From: an uncultured Lachnospiraceae bacterium
Lineage (GTDB): Bacteria; Bacillota; Clostridia; Lachnospirales; Lachnospiraceae
Length of the DNA stretch: 53,479 nt
Assembly (NCBI GenBank): GCA_900316855.1
Contig: ONEK01000015.1
Location: 1-53,479, forward strand
Direction: 5' to 3'
This document shows, piece by piece, positions 44,333 through 52,522 of this stretch (position 1 is its first letter; the number at the start of each line of letters is the position of its first letter). Made by a program: the position numbers and the translations under genes. The notes under the pieces are model-generated. The model ran no database searches. It worked only from the letters and a program-made list of their open reading frames with translations, and was not told the DNA's origin.

Positions 44333-45292
44333 ATGACGCGAAGTATAACGAAGGTCCGGAGCCGCCTGGCACGTTCTCTGCGCGAGGCAGCAGTTCTGGT
44401 ATTTGTGCTTGCGCTTACCGGCTGCGGCGCGGGAGGCAAGGCTCCGGAGCCTTTGTCGGGCAGCACCGCGAACACTGCTGCTTCAGTGACTGCGGCGCAG
44501 ACAGATGCGGCAGCCTCTGACCAGACAGACTCAGCCCCGGAGGGGAAGACGGAGGTGAATGTCTTCATCGCGGCGAGCCTCAACGATGCGGTCACGGAAA
44601 TCGCGGACGCCTATGAGCAGTCGCATCCCGGGACGAAGATCTGGCTGAACGCGGACAGCTCCGGCACACTCATGACGCAGATTGAGGAGGGGGCACCCTG
44701 TGACATCTTCTTTTCCGCGGCGAAGAAGCAGATGGACCAGCTGGAGACAGGCGGGCTTCTTGCTGAGGGAACGCGCAGGGATGTGCTCGAAAACGAGCTC
44801 GTTGTGATCACCTGGACGGGGAGCGGGACGAAGGTGACCGGACTGGAAGACCTGGACAGTGCAAAGAGCGTTGCGCTCGCGGGCGGCAGTGTCCCCGCAG
44901 GCAAATACACGCGTCAGGCACTCATCGCGCTGGGCACGCTGGACGGATCGAAGGATGCCGCGGACTATACCCCGGCAGAGGTATCCGACGCGCTCGGCGG
45001 GGTAACCGTAAGCGAACAGGGAAACGTCAGCCAGGTCCTTGCCGCCGTGGCGGAGGGCTCCTGTGAGGTGGGGACAACATATCTCTCCGACGTGACAGGA
45101 CATGAGGACCGGGTGGAAATCCTGCAGCATGTGCCGCAGGATCTCACCGGGAAGATCGTCTATCCCGCGGCACTGGTTCAGAATCCCGATGCCGGGGAAC
45201 AGCAGGAAGACGCCGCCGCGGATTTCTTCGATGTGCTGACCGGGGCGGATTCGGAAGCGGTCTATGAGAAGTACGGTTTTGTAACGCCATGA
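44333..45292 (+). CDS. modA: Molybdate ABC transporter, binding lipoprotein
   Basis: A 319-aa lipoprotein of the molybdate-binding family. The N-terminus has a signal peptide with lipobox LTGC, a long Ala/Thr/Ser/Asp linker, then the binding domain beginning VNVFIAASLNDAVTEIADAYEQ. AASL, NADSSGTL, CDIFFSAAKKQMDQL and the later GGSVPAGKYTRQAL and AEGSCEVGTTYLSD are ModA motifs, with Ser residues that bind the oxyanion. It delivers molybdate (or tungstate) to ModB. ATG at 44333 is preferred over 44321, because AGGAG directly touches the earlier one. It overlaps modB by 4 bases. Confidence 0.9.
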   Translation: MTRSITKVRSRLARSLREAAVLVFVLALTGCGAGGKAPEPLSGSTANTAASVTAAQTDAAASDQTDSAPEGKTEVNVFIAASLNDAVTEIADAYEQSHPGTKIWLNADSSGTLMTQIEEGAPCDIFFSAAKKQMDQLETGGLLAEGTRRDVLENELVVITWTGSGTKVTGLEDLDSAKSVALAGGSVPAGKYTRQALIALGTLDGSKDAADYTPAEVSDALGGVTVSEQGNVSQVLAAVAEGSCEVGTTYLSDVTGHEDRVEILQHVPQDLTGKIVYPAALVQNPDAGEQQEDAAADFFDVLTGADSEAVYEKYGFVTP

Positions 45293-45987
45293 TGGATTTC
45301 CTTCTTTCGCTGGACTGGAGTCCGCTCTTTATTACGCTGCGGAGCGGGATCCTGGCAACGGCTGTCTGCTTTATACTGGGAATTCCCGCCGCGGCCGCCG
45401 TCATGCGCCTTGGAGGGAAGAAGGCGGCTGTGATCGACGGTCTGTTCACCCTGCCCATGATCCTGCCGCCGACGGCAGCAGGATTTCTTCTGCTGCTCGT
45501 TTTCAGCAGGAGACGTCCCTTCGGCATGTTCCTGCATGACCGGTTCGGGATACAGATCGTGCAGACCCCCGCGGCGTGTGTGATTGCCGCCTCTGTCATC
45601 GCGCTTCCGCTGATGTACCGGAACGCCAGGGCGGCGTTTGAGCTGATTGATCCGGACCTCATCCATGCCGCGCGGACACTCGGCATGCGGGAAGGGGAGA
45701 TCTTCCGGAAGATTATTCTGCCGAACGCGGGTCCGGGGCTTTTCTCAGGAGCGATCCTGACGTTCGCAAGGTCGATGGGCGAATACGGCGCGACCTCCAT
45801 GCTCGCCGGCAATATTGCGGGCAGGACGGGTACGATCGCCCAGCGGATCGCCATGGTCCTGCAGGACGGCGATTACGGGACAGCCGGATTCTGGGTCGTT
45901 GTTGTGCTGATCCTCGGCTTTGTGCTGATGACAGCCGCCGGAGCGGTGTACGGACACTTTCATAAGGGAAAAGGCAAGCGGTGGTAA
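45289..45987 (+). CDS. modB: Molybdate ABC transporter, permease
   Basis: A 232-aa inner-membrane permease with about five helices. The EAA loop, the contact to ModC, is DPDLIHAARTLGMREGEIFRKIILPNAGPGLFSGAILTFARSMGEYGAT, and GEYGA is typical of ModB. It forms the molybdate channel with ModA and ModC. The ATGATG start overlaps the modA stop. The 149 bases to modC show no terminator, so the three are probably cotranscribed. Confidence 0.93.
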   Translation: MMDFLLSLDWSPLFITLRSGILATAVCFILGIPAAAAVMRLGGKKAAVIDGLFTLPMILPPTAAGFLLLLVFSRRRPFGMFLHDRFGIQIVQTPAACVIAASVIALPLMYRNARAAFELIDPDLIHAARTLGMREGEIFRKIILPNAGPGLFSGAILTFARSMGEYGATSMLAGNIAGRTGTIAQRIAMVLQDGDYGTAGFWVVVVLILGFVLMTAAGAVYGHFHKGKGKRW

Positions 45988-46136
45988 ACCGGACACATCC
46001 ACAGGGACAGAATGAAGCGATGGAAGGCAGCATCTGAGGCAGAGACAGGATCATCATCCTGCCCGGGCCGGCACGGAAGCGGACCGCGTGAATGATGACA
46101 GCAGGTCATCAATGGCAGAAGGATAAGCAGCAGGTC

Positions 46137-47309
46137 ATGGAACTCAGCGTACAGCTCAGGAAACAACTGAATACATTTACCTTGAATGTGCGGATGAATT
46201 TCCACACGGACCGGGCGGCCATACTGGGGGCGTCCGGATCCGGCAAGAGCATGACGCTCCGCATGATTGCGGGGATTATGACTCCGGATGAGGGCAGCAT
46301 CCGCTGTAAGGACGGAGAAACCGAAAGAACACTTTATGACAGTGCATCTAAAATCTGCCTGAAACCCGCACAGCGAAGCTGCGGCTACCTGTTTCAGAAC
46401 TATGCGCTCTTCCCGAACCTGACCGTGGAGCAGAACATTGCCTGTGGTATCCGCGGCAGGAGGATCAGAAAACGGGAGACCGATGCCCTGCTGGAACGCT
46501 TTTTCCTGACGGAGCTGAAGGACCGGTATCCTTCCCAGCTCTCCGGAGGTCAGCAGCAGCGGACAGCCCTTGCGCGGATGATCGCGCCGCACCCGGAGAT
46601 TCTGCTCCTCGATGAGCCGTTTTCCGCACTGGACGCGTTTCAGAAGGACCAGGTGGAACGGCAGATGGAGGACTTCCTGCGTGACTACCGTGGGATGGTG
46701 ATACTCGTTACACACGATCGCGATGAGGCGTTCCGGTTTGCGAAGGAGATTGCCGTGTTCGACCGGGGACACGTGGACGCGGCGGGCACCCGGGAGGACG
46801 TGTTCAGCCATCCTGTGACGGTCGCCGCGGCAAGGCTCTCCGGGTGCAAGAACTTCTCCCGGGCCTTCCTGCGGGACGGCTCCGTACTGGAGCTGCCTGA
46901 CTGGGGTATTGCGTTTCCCCTTCCGAAGCCCCCGGAGCAGCCCTTCGATACCGTGGGCTACCGCGCCCATGATTTCATCCCCGTATGGGAGGAGGAACTG
47001 ACCGCCCTCTCACCGGGCAGTCAGATGCCTGCGTCTTATTCCCATCCAGCGAGGGAACCTGTTCTGCAGGGGGCGGGACCGTTCGTGTCGGAGTCCTTCT
47101 TGCCGGTTCAGGTGCGCAGCATCTCGGAGCTCCAGTTCGAGAAGCAGATCTACCTGGATGTGCCGGGGGAGGAGCCGGTGACGTGGTCCGTGCAGCGCGG
47201 GCAGTGGGCTGACCTTGCGCAGAAGGGGATGCCGGCTGCGCTAAGGCTCGATCCCGGAAAGCTCCTGTTTCTCAGAATGACGCCCGGTTCCGTCGGGCAC
47301 CTATCATAG
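46137..47309 (+). CDS. modC: Molybdate ABC transporter, ATPase
   Basis: A 390-aa ATPase that powers molybdate import. Walker A is GASGSGKS, signature LSGGQQQR, Walker B ILLLDEPFSALD, H-loop VTHDRDEA. The region after about residue 225 (VAAARLSGCKNFSRAF onward) is a TOBE-like regulatory domain, longer and more divergent than the usual MOP domain. The frame is open from 46092, but MELSVQLRKQLN at 46137 is the typical ModC beginning. No terminator is seen before the repeats at 47339. Confidence 0.88.
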   Translation: MELSVQLRKQLNTFTLNVRMNFHTDRAAILGASGSGKSMTLRMIAGIMTPDEGSIRCKDGETERTLYDSASKICLKPAQRSCGYLFQNYALFPNLTVEQNIACGIRGRRIRKRETDALLERFFLTELKDRYPSQLSGGQQQRTALARMIAPHPEILLLDEPFSALDAFQKDQVERQMEDFLRDYRGMVILVTHDRDEAFRFAKEIAVFDRGHVDAAGTREDVFSHPVTVAAARLSGCKNFSRAFLRDGSVLELPDWGIAFPLPKPPEQPFDTVGYRAHDFIPVWEEELTALSPGSQMPASYSHPAREPVLQGAGPFVSESFLPVQVRSISELQFEKQIYLDVPGEEPVTWSVQRGQWADLAQKGMPAALRLDPGKLLFLRMTPGSVGHLS

Positions 47310-47338
47310 CCGCGCTCCATCCGGCAGATGCTTCTGCA

Positions 47339-47407
47339 AAAATTCGAACGAATAAATGAAAACTATGACGAAAATTCGAACGAAAAAGAGTGAACGATGA
47401 CGAAAAT
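47339..47407. repeat. 32-bp tandem direct repeat before the AAA ATPase gene
   Basis: Two adjacent 32-base units (47339-47370 and 47371-47402) and the first five bases of a third. Each begins AAAATTCGAACGAA (identical) and ends ATGACG; 26 of 32 positions match. They abut the promoter that follows and contain the palindrome TTCGAA, so they may be operator repeats. Confidence 0.85.
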
Positions 47408-47427
47408 CAGCCGGAAAGAGGTATAAT
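47398..47427 (+). promoter_or_regulatory. Promoter of the AAA ATPase-moaC unit
   Basis: A -10 box TATAAT (47422-47427) 18 bases after TGACGA (47398-47403). The latter belongs to the tandem repeat, so a protein bound to the repeats would occlude or contact RNA polymerase. The start codon is 43 bases after the -10. Confidence 0.6.
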
Positions 47428-47469
47428 AAGCCCGTAATGGCAGACTGCGCATAAAAGGGAGCAGGAACT

Positions 47470-48768
47470 ATGGAACGGGATATCATGCAGGACCTTGTCA
47501 GGTGGAAGAGTAAAAAGAAAAGAAAACCTCTACTTCTTCGCGGCGCCAGACAGGTTGGCAAGACATGGATCATTAAAAAATTTGCAGAAACCGAATACGA
47601 GGAGTCTGTCTATCTCGTCTGTGACAGGCAGAATGCCGAGCTGAACGCCATATTCAATGGGACTCTGGAACCGGAGCGGATTATCCGGCTTCTGGAAATC
47701 GTGACAGAGCAGAAAATTATCCCGGGCAGGACACTTCTGATCATCGACGAGATTCAGGAAATCCCCAGAGCTCTGGAAAGTCTTAAGTATTTTTGCGAAA
47801 GCGCACCGGAGTACGATATCATCGCTGCCGGGTCCCTGATGGGGATTGCCCTGCATGAGGGCTCCTCCTTCCCGGTGGGCAAGGTAGATCAGCTGTTCCT
47901 CTATCCTATGAGCTACGAGGAATTTCTGGATGCCTGCGGGCAGGAGCCCCTGCGTGAATTCCTGGAAAAAAAGGACCAGGATTCCATTAAGATATTTTCT
48001 GAAAAATACAGGGAACTGTTAAGAACCTATTATCTTGTCGGCGGTATGCCGGAAGCTGTGTCTGCCTGGGCCGACGATCATGATTTTCAGGAAGTGAGGG
48101 AAATACAGACAGGTCTTCTTGATTTCTATGACAATGATTTTTCGAAGCATGCACCTGCTGATCAGATTGTCAGGATTCGTGCGGTCTGGAACAGCCTGCT
48201 GAAACAGCTGTCCAAGGAGAATCGTAAATTCATCTATGGCATGGTCAGATCCGGCAGTCGGGCGAGGGATTATGAGTATGCTATCAACTGGCTGGAGGAT
48301 TATGGAATCATCCATATCGTCCATAGTGTTTCGAAACCCGGTTTGCCGTTAAAGGCGTACGCGGAACAGGACGCGTTTAAGATCTATGTTCTTGATGTGG
48401 GCCTCATGTGCGCAATGGGTGATCTGAACCCGTCCGTTGTTCTCCGGGGAAGTGAAATTTTTACAGAATTTAAGGGAGCCCTGACAGAACAGTATGTCTG
48501 TCAGCAATTGTTTCCGTTGTTTCGTAAGAGTCTGTATTACTGGTCTTCACCGGCATCGAGCGGGGAGGTGGACTTTGTTCTGCAGCACCAGAATGCAGTT
48601 TATCCGATCGAAGTGAAGGCGGAAGAAAATCTGAAAGCGAAGTCACTGAGGTTCTTCTGTGAAAAATATTCACTTCAGGGGATAAGAACCTCCATGTCCG
48701 ATTATAGAGAGCAGGATTGGATGATAAATGTTCCTTTATATGAGATCAGGGACTTTTTCTGCAGGTAG
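47470..48768 (+). CDS. AAA ATPase with DUF4143 C-terminal domain
   Basis: A 432-aa ATPase of the AAA_14/DUF4143 family. Walker A is GARQVGKT (Lys31), Walker B LLIIDEIQ (Asp93-Glu94), then a sensor-like AAGSLMGIAL. The C-terminus is a DUF4143 domain that ends YYWSSPASSGEVDFVLQ...VYPIEVKAE, a nuclease-like PD-(D/E)xK pattern of unknown role. These proteins are common in gut bacteria and are often acquired; none is tied to molybdenum. Codons are visibly more AT-rich than in its neighbours, it has its own promoter, and it splits the molybdenum block between modC and moaC, all of which suggest insertion. Confidence 0.88.
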   Translation: MERDIMQDLVRWKSKKKRKPLLLRGARQVGKTWIIKKFAETEYEESVYLVCDRQNAELNAIFNGTLEPERIIRLLEIVTEQKIIPGRTLLIIDEIQEIPRALESLKYFCESAPEYDIIAAGSLMGIALHEGSSFPVGKVDQLFLYPMSYEEFLDACGQEPLREFLEKKDQDSIKIFSEKYRELLRTYYLVGGMPEAVSAWADDHDFQEVREIQTGLLDFYDNDFSKHAPADQIVRIRAVWNSLLKQLSKENRKFIYGMVRSGSRARDYEYAINWLEDYGIIHIVHSVSKPGLPLKAYAEQDAFKIYVLDVGLMCAMGDLNPSVVLRGSEIFTEFKGALTEQYVCQQLFPLFRKSLYYWSSPASSGEVDFVLQHQNAVYPIEVKAEENLKAKSLRFFCEKYSLQGIRTSMSDYREQDWMINVPLYEIRDFFCR

Positions 48769-48776
48769 GGTTTGCT

Positions 48777-49376
48777 ATGTCTTCTTGTGAGTTTACACAT
48801 TTCGATGAACAGGGCAACGCCGTCATGGTCGATGTCACGGACAAGCCCGTGACAGAGCGTATGGCACAGGCGGAGGGGACGATTCACGTCAGCCCTGAGG
48901 TGATTGAAGCCATCCGCGGCCACCGGGTGAAGAAGGGCGACGTTCTCACCGTTGCGCAGGTTGCCGGAATCATGGGGACGAAGAAGACGTCCGAGCTGAT
49001 TCCGATGAGCCACCTGCTGAACCTGACCGGCTCCGGCGTGACGTTCACGATTCAGGACGAGGACAGCTCGATTCACGCCGTCTGCACGGCGAAGACAGCC
49101 GGCAGGACCGGTGTGGAGATGGAAGCCCTGACCGGTGTCACAGCCGCGCTCCTTACGATTTACGACATGTGCAAGGCCATCGACCGCCGCATGTGCATCA
49201 CGGACGTTCACCTTGTCGAGAAGCACGGCGGAAGGAGCGGCGATTTCTATTACGCAGACAACCCTGCGCCGCGGGATGCCCCGCCCTGCCCGGCTCCTGG
49301 AATTTCACATGAATGCTATTCAGGGGCTGACCGGATTGCCTCCGTTTATTCCTGTCCCGGTATGCAGACTCTATGA
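48777..49376 (+). CDS. moaC: Cyclic pyranopterin monophosphate synthase MoaC
   Basis: A 199-aa MoaC, the second enzyme of molybdopterin synthesis. KKTSELIPMSHLLNL corresponds to the MoaC signature KKTSELIPLCHPL, with the His kept but Cys-His-Pro changed to Ser-His-Leu. The catalytic region DMCKAIDRRMCITDVHLVEKHGGRSGDF is intact (Asp and Lys). The canonical protein ends here at about residue 160. The remaining ~35 residues, rich in Pro/Cys, have no match in the family and may be a read-through after loss of the normal stop. It is cotranscribed with the AAA ATPase gene, whose stop is 8 bases upstream. Confidence 0.87.
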   Translation: MSSCEFTHFDEQGNAVMVDVTDKPVTERMAQAEGTIHVSPEVIEAIRGHRVKKGDVLTVAQVAGIMGTKKTSELIPMSHLLNLTGSGVTFTIQDEDSSIHAVCTAKTAGRTGVEMEALTGVTAALLTIYDMCKAIDRRMCITDVHLVEKHGGRSGDFYYADNPAPRDAPPCPAPGISHECYSGADRIASVYSCPGMQTL

Positions 49377-49407
49377 TAAAATTTTGATATCATCGAAGGG
49401 CGGCGGG

Positions 49408-50553
49408 ATGAAGAAATTCAAGGAATTTATAGACGCACAGGAAACCCTGGAGAAGCGGCTGTTTGCACTGGTATTGCTTGTCGGAGCAATGCTGACGGTT
49501 GTTTCTGCTCTTGTGACGCTGACCGAAAATCTGGGAATCTTCTCCATTATCACAACCCTGCTGTGCTCCGCCGCGATGCTGGCGCTGATCTATGTCACTT
49601 ACTTTCTCAAAAAGCCGAAGTATACCCCTCTGGTTCTCTGCTGTTTACTGAGCTTCGTACTGGTTCCCCTGAACTTTTTTGCCTGCGGCGGCATAAATTC
49701 CGGCATGCCGCTGTATATGCTGGCGGTGCTGTTCCTGATCGTGCCGACGCTGAAGGGGAAAACCAGGATTAGCCTGTTCGTCCTGACCCTGATCACGGAT
49801 ATCGGTATGATCATCCTGTCCTATTTCATGCGCGATGATACGCCGAATCTTCCGGGACTGCCGAATCGCATTCTGGTCAGGCTTGACGAATGGGAACAGA
49901 CAAAAGACGTCCTTTTCTCCCTGGTTATCACCGGAAGCTTTATCTTCCTTTTCACTTCGCTGATGATGTCTGCCTACCAGCGTGAGCGCGAGGAGCGCGA
50001 GCAGCTGCTGCGGCGCGTTACCGAGATGTCCAGGAAGGATTACCTGACCGGCCTTTACAACCGGAGGGAGCTGTACGACTTCATGGAGAACAGGGGCCGG
50101 GAGCTCTTTGCGGGCTCCTACTATGCTGCCATGTTTGACATTGATCATTTCAAACAGATCAATGACACCTACGGACATCTCTTTGGGGATAAGGTGCTGT
50201 CCGCTATCGCGCAGGAAATCGGGAAAGAAGCGCACATGGATTTTAACCGGGACGGGGACAGTACTGTTTCCGCAAAGGATCCGGCAGAGATTGCCGCACG
50301 GTATGGCGGGGAGGAGTTTTTCCTCGTATTCCGGTGCGGGAGTCCGGAGGAAGCACATGCACGTATCGAAGGAATCCGTGAGAGGGTGAGCAGGCTGAAC
50401 TTCCCTGAAATGAACGGCAAGCCGATTACACTCAGCGCCGGCATTTCCCGTTGCCGGGATTACACTGAAATCCGACAGGTTGTGAAGGCGGCAGACCAGA
50501 TGCTGTACCTCGCCAAGGATTCCGGCCGCGACCGGATCTGCACCGCCTGGTAG
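49408..50553 (+). CDS. Membrane diguanylate cyclase (GGEEF)
   Basis: A 381-aa membrane GGDEF protein. About five or six helices (residues ~20-200) are followed by a linker helix (QREREEREQLLRRVTEMSRKDYLTGLYNRREL) and a GGDEF domain with MFDIDHFKQINDTYGH and GGEEF at 300-304. GGEEF is an active variant. A small extra loop (NRDGDSTVSAKDP) precedes it, and no RxxD inhibitory site is evident. It should make c-di-GMP in response to an unknown membrane signal. The longer frame from 49135 overlaps moaC and is not used; GGGCGGCGGG precedes this ATG. Confidence 0.86.
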   Translation: MKKFKEFIDAQETLEKRLFALVLLVGAMLTVVSALVTLTENLGIFSIITTLLCSAAMLALIYVTYFLKKPKYTPLVLCCLLSFVLVPLNFFACGGINSGMPLYMLAVLFLIVPTLKGKTRISLFVLTLITDIGMIILSYFMRDDTPNLPGLPNRILVRLDEWEQTKDVLFSLVITGSFIFLFTSLMMSAYQREREEREQLLRRVTEMSRKDYLTGLYNRRELYDFMENRGRELFAGSYYAAMFDIDHFKQINDTYGHLFGDKVLSAIAQEIGKEAHMDFNRDGDSTVSAKDPAEIAARYGGEEFFLVFRCGSPEEAHARIEGIRERVSRLNFPEMNGKPITLSAGISRCRDYTEIRQVVKAADQMLYLAKDSGRDRICTAW

Positions 50554-50667
50554 ATACGACCGGAATCCGGAATTTCCCTGCATTCCCTTTCACCGGCTGC
50601 TGTCAGTTTCCCGCTCTGCATCACACAGCAGTTTAGTATAATGGTTCACGGATACGGAGGGCGGACC

Positions 50668-51600
50668 ATGAGTAATATAATCGCGGTTATCTGGGATTTT
50701 GACAGGACCCTGGTGGACGGGTATATGCAGGACCCGATCTTCCGGAAATACGGCGTGGAATCAAACGCGTTCTGGGATGATGTCAACCGTCTGCCCGCAA
50801 AATACAGGGAAGAAGGCGTTCTGGTCAATCCGGACACCATCTATCTGAATGCGTTCATCCACGAGGCACAGCCTGGCGGCAGGTTCGCGGGTCTTAACAA
50901 TCAGATTCTCAGGGAATTCGGGAAAGAGCAGAAATTCTACAATGGCGTTCCGGAAATCTTCCGGGAGACCAAGGATCTGGTCGCAAACGATCCTGCCTGT
51001 GCCGAGTATGGCATCAGGGTGGAGCACTACATTGTCAGCACCGGATTCGCGCAGGTCATTCAGGGGTCCGAGGTCGCGAAGTATGTTGACGGCGTCTGGG
51101 GATGTCATCTGATCGAAAATACACTGACCGACGGGAGACGGGTCATCAGCGAGATCGGATACACGATCGACAATACCACCAAGACCAGGGCTATCTTTGA
51201 GATCAACAAGGGCGTCAATAAAGCTGCCCCCGGGGACAATCTGAATGTCAACACCAGTATCCCGGAGGAGAAGCGCCGTGTCCACATGAACAACATGATC
51301 TATATCGCCGACGGTCCCAGCGACGTACCGGCGTTTTCCGTTGTGCACAGGGGAGGAGGAGCAACGTTCGCCATCTATCCCCGCGGCGACGCCGCGGCAC
51401 TGCGTCAGGTGGAGCAGATGCGCAAGGATGAAAGAGTCGACATGTACGCGGAAGCGGACTACTCCGACGGAACGACAGCCAACATGTGGATACGCAACAA
51501 AATCACGGAGATGGCAGACCGGATCAGGCAGTCCGAGCATGACCGCCTGACCGCGTCCCTGTCCGGCACACCGCATCACCTGCATGCCGGAACAGCATGA
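50668..51600 (+). CDS. HAD-superfamily phosphatase
   Basis: A 310-aa HAD hydrolase. Motif I is IWDFDRTLVDG, with two Asp, and late in the protein MIYIADGPSDVPAFSVV gives motif IV with its Asp pair. A Thr/Ser of motif II is in YIVSTGFAQVI. The overall pattern is of the phosphoserine phosphatase-like branch with a long cap, found in many Firmicutes without an assigned substrate. GGAGGGCGG before the ATG at 50668 favours it over 50641. A TATAAT at 50637-50642 may be its -10, though no good -35 is seen. Confidence 0.8.
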   Translation: MSNIIAVIWDFDRTLVDGYMQDPIFRKYGVESNAFWDDVNRLPAKYREEGVLVNPDTIYLNAFIHEAQPGGRFAGLNNQILREFGKEQKFYNGVPEIFRETKDLVANDPACAEYGIRVEHYIVSTGFAQVIQGSEVAKYVDGVWGCHLIENTLTDGRRVISEIGYTIDNTTKTRAIFEINKGVNKAAPGDNLNVNTSIPEEKRRVHMNNMIYIADGPSDVPAFSVVHRGGGATFAIYPRGDAAALRQVEQMRKDERVDMYAEADYSDGTTANMWIRNKITEMADRIRQSEHDRLTASLSGTPHHLHAGTA

Positions 51601-51655
51601 ATGCTCTGGCTTTGACGTGGCGTAATAAGCGGAAAGGTTACGGGAGGACATCGGA

Positions 51656-52105
51656 ATGGAGAAAGTCAGGAAGATTCTGATCACATTTTCCGAGGTTGTG
51701 GAGGTGGCACTGGCGATTGCGGTTGCTGTGCTGCTGGTCATGGACATTATGGGCCTGATACCGAAGCTAGGGGAGTTCTGGGCCGTCCGCGGCGACGCGG
51801 AGGAGTTCTCGAAGCTGTTAAGCTCCGTGCTGGGCATTGTCGTCGGGACCGAGTTCATCAAGATGCTGATCAAGCCGACATTCTCCAATGTCACGGAGGT
51901 GCTGGTGTTCCTGATTGCGCGGCATGTCATCCTGGCAGAGGCGACACCGCTGGACAATCTGATTTCGGTGATCAGTATCGCAATCCTGTTCCTTCTGGAA
52001 TACCTGCTGAAGGAACTCGGCGCGGATGATCACGGCGGCCTGCTCGACATCCTGCCGAAAAGGACCGGCCGCAGCCGCGATAAATCAGACGACGATGACG
52101 AATGA
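51656..52105 (+). CDS. PsiE-like small membrane protein
   Basis: A 149-aa membrane protein with about four helices (residues ~10-30, 55-70, 80-95, 105-120) and an acidic C-terminal tail (DKSDDDDE). The pattern RHVILAEATPLDNLISVISIAILFLLEYLL recalls the PsiE (phosphate-starvation-inducible) family, whose biochemical role is unknown. GGGAGGAC precedes the ATG. It stands alone downstream of the HAD gene, and the truncated HTH gene converges from the other strand. Confidence 0.65.
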   Translation: MEKVRKILITFSEVVEVALAIAVAVLLVMDIMGLIPKLGEFWAVRGDAEEFSKLLSSVLGIVVGTEFIKMLIKPTFSNVTEVLVFLIARHVILAEATPLDNLISVISIAILFLLEYLLKELGADDHGGLLDILPKRTGRSRDKSDDDDE

Positions 52106-52116
52106 CACCGTCTACC

Positions 52117-52338
52117 TCATTCGCCGGCGGATTCCTCCCGGATTTCGCGGATAATCTGCCGGACCCTCCGGTCCGTAATACCCAGCTCCCGCGCTATCTC
52201 GGAGGGCTTCTTCCTGCCGATGGAACCGCGGATGTATTCCAGCATGTACTCCCGCGAGTACAGCTTCTGCGGAAACGTCACGGATGTACCGGAATAGTGT
52301 TCCCAGATCCGGAGGACCGTAAACGGTAAATAGAATCC
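52117..52338 (-). pseudogene. 5'-truncated Mor-like HTH regulator
   Basis: Reading leftwards, the frame encodes VLRIWEHYSGTSVTFPQKL, then REYMLEYIRGSIGRKKP and a clear helix-turn-helix SEIARELGITDRRVRQIIREIREE before the stop at 52117-52119. This looks like the C-terminal part of a Mor/HTH-type protein. Upstream the frame is closed by TAG at 52348-52350 and contains no ATG before the conserved part; only a GTG at 52279-52281 could serve, giving about 54 aa. The missing N-terminus points to truncation, perhaps by the adjacent IS66 element. Confidence 0.6.
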
Positions 52339-52392
52339 GTAAACAGCCTACCCTTGAAGCTCTGATTCTTATCCAGACGTGATCCAAGGTAC

Positions 52393-52449
52393 AAAGAGTC
52401 CGGGAAGTACAAAAAGTCTTCAGACTTTTTACACTTCCCGGACTCTTTT
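52393..52449. terminator. Very long bidirectional hairpin terminator
   Basis: Arms 52393-52419 and 52422-52448 pair over 25 of 27 positions, with one 2-base internal mismatch and a 2-base loop. Each strand's copy ends in a T run. It lies between the truncated HTH gene and the transposase, and could terminate transcription from both sides. Confidence 0.8.
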
Positions 52450-52522
52450 CGGTAGCCGGCACCTGTAGCCCGACAGGCGGACGCCTTCGGGTTTTCAGGT
52501 GACTGTATAGTACCGCCGGCCT

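Noticed and set aside
47339..47407. CRISPR array
   Set aside because: The two 32-base units are directly adjacent with no spacers, there are only two, and no cas gene is near.
52112..52462. 116-codon minus-strand frame
   Set aside because: It runs through the terminator hairpin. Another minus frame gives a convincing helix-turn-helix, so this one is a shadow.
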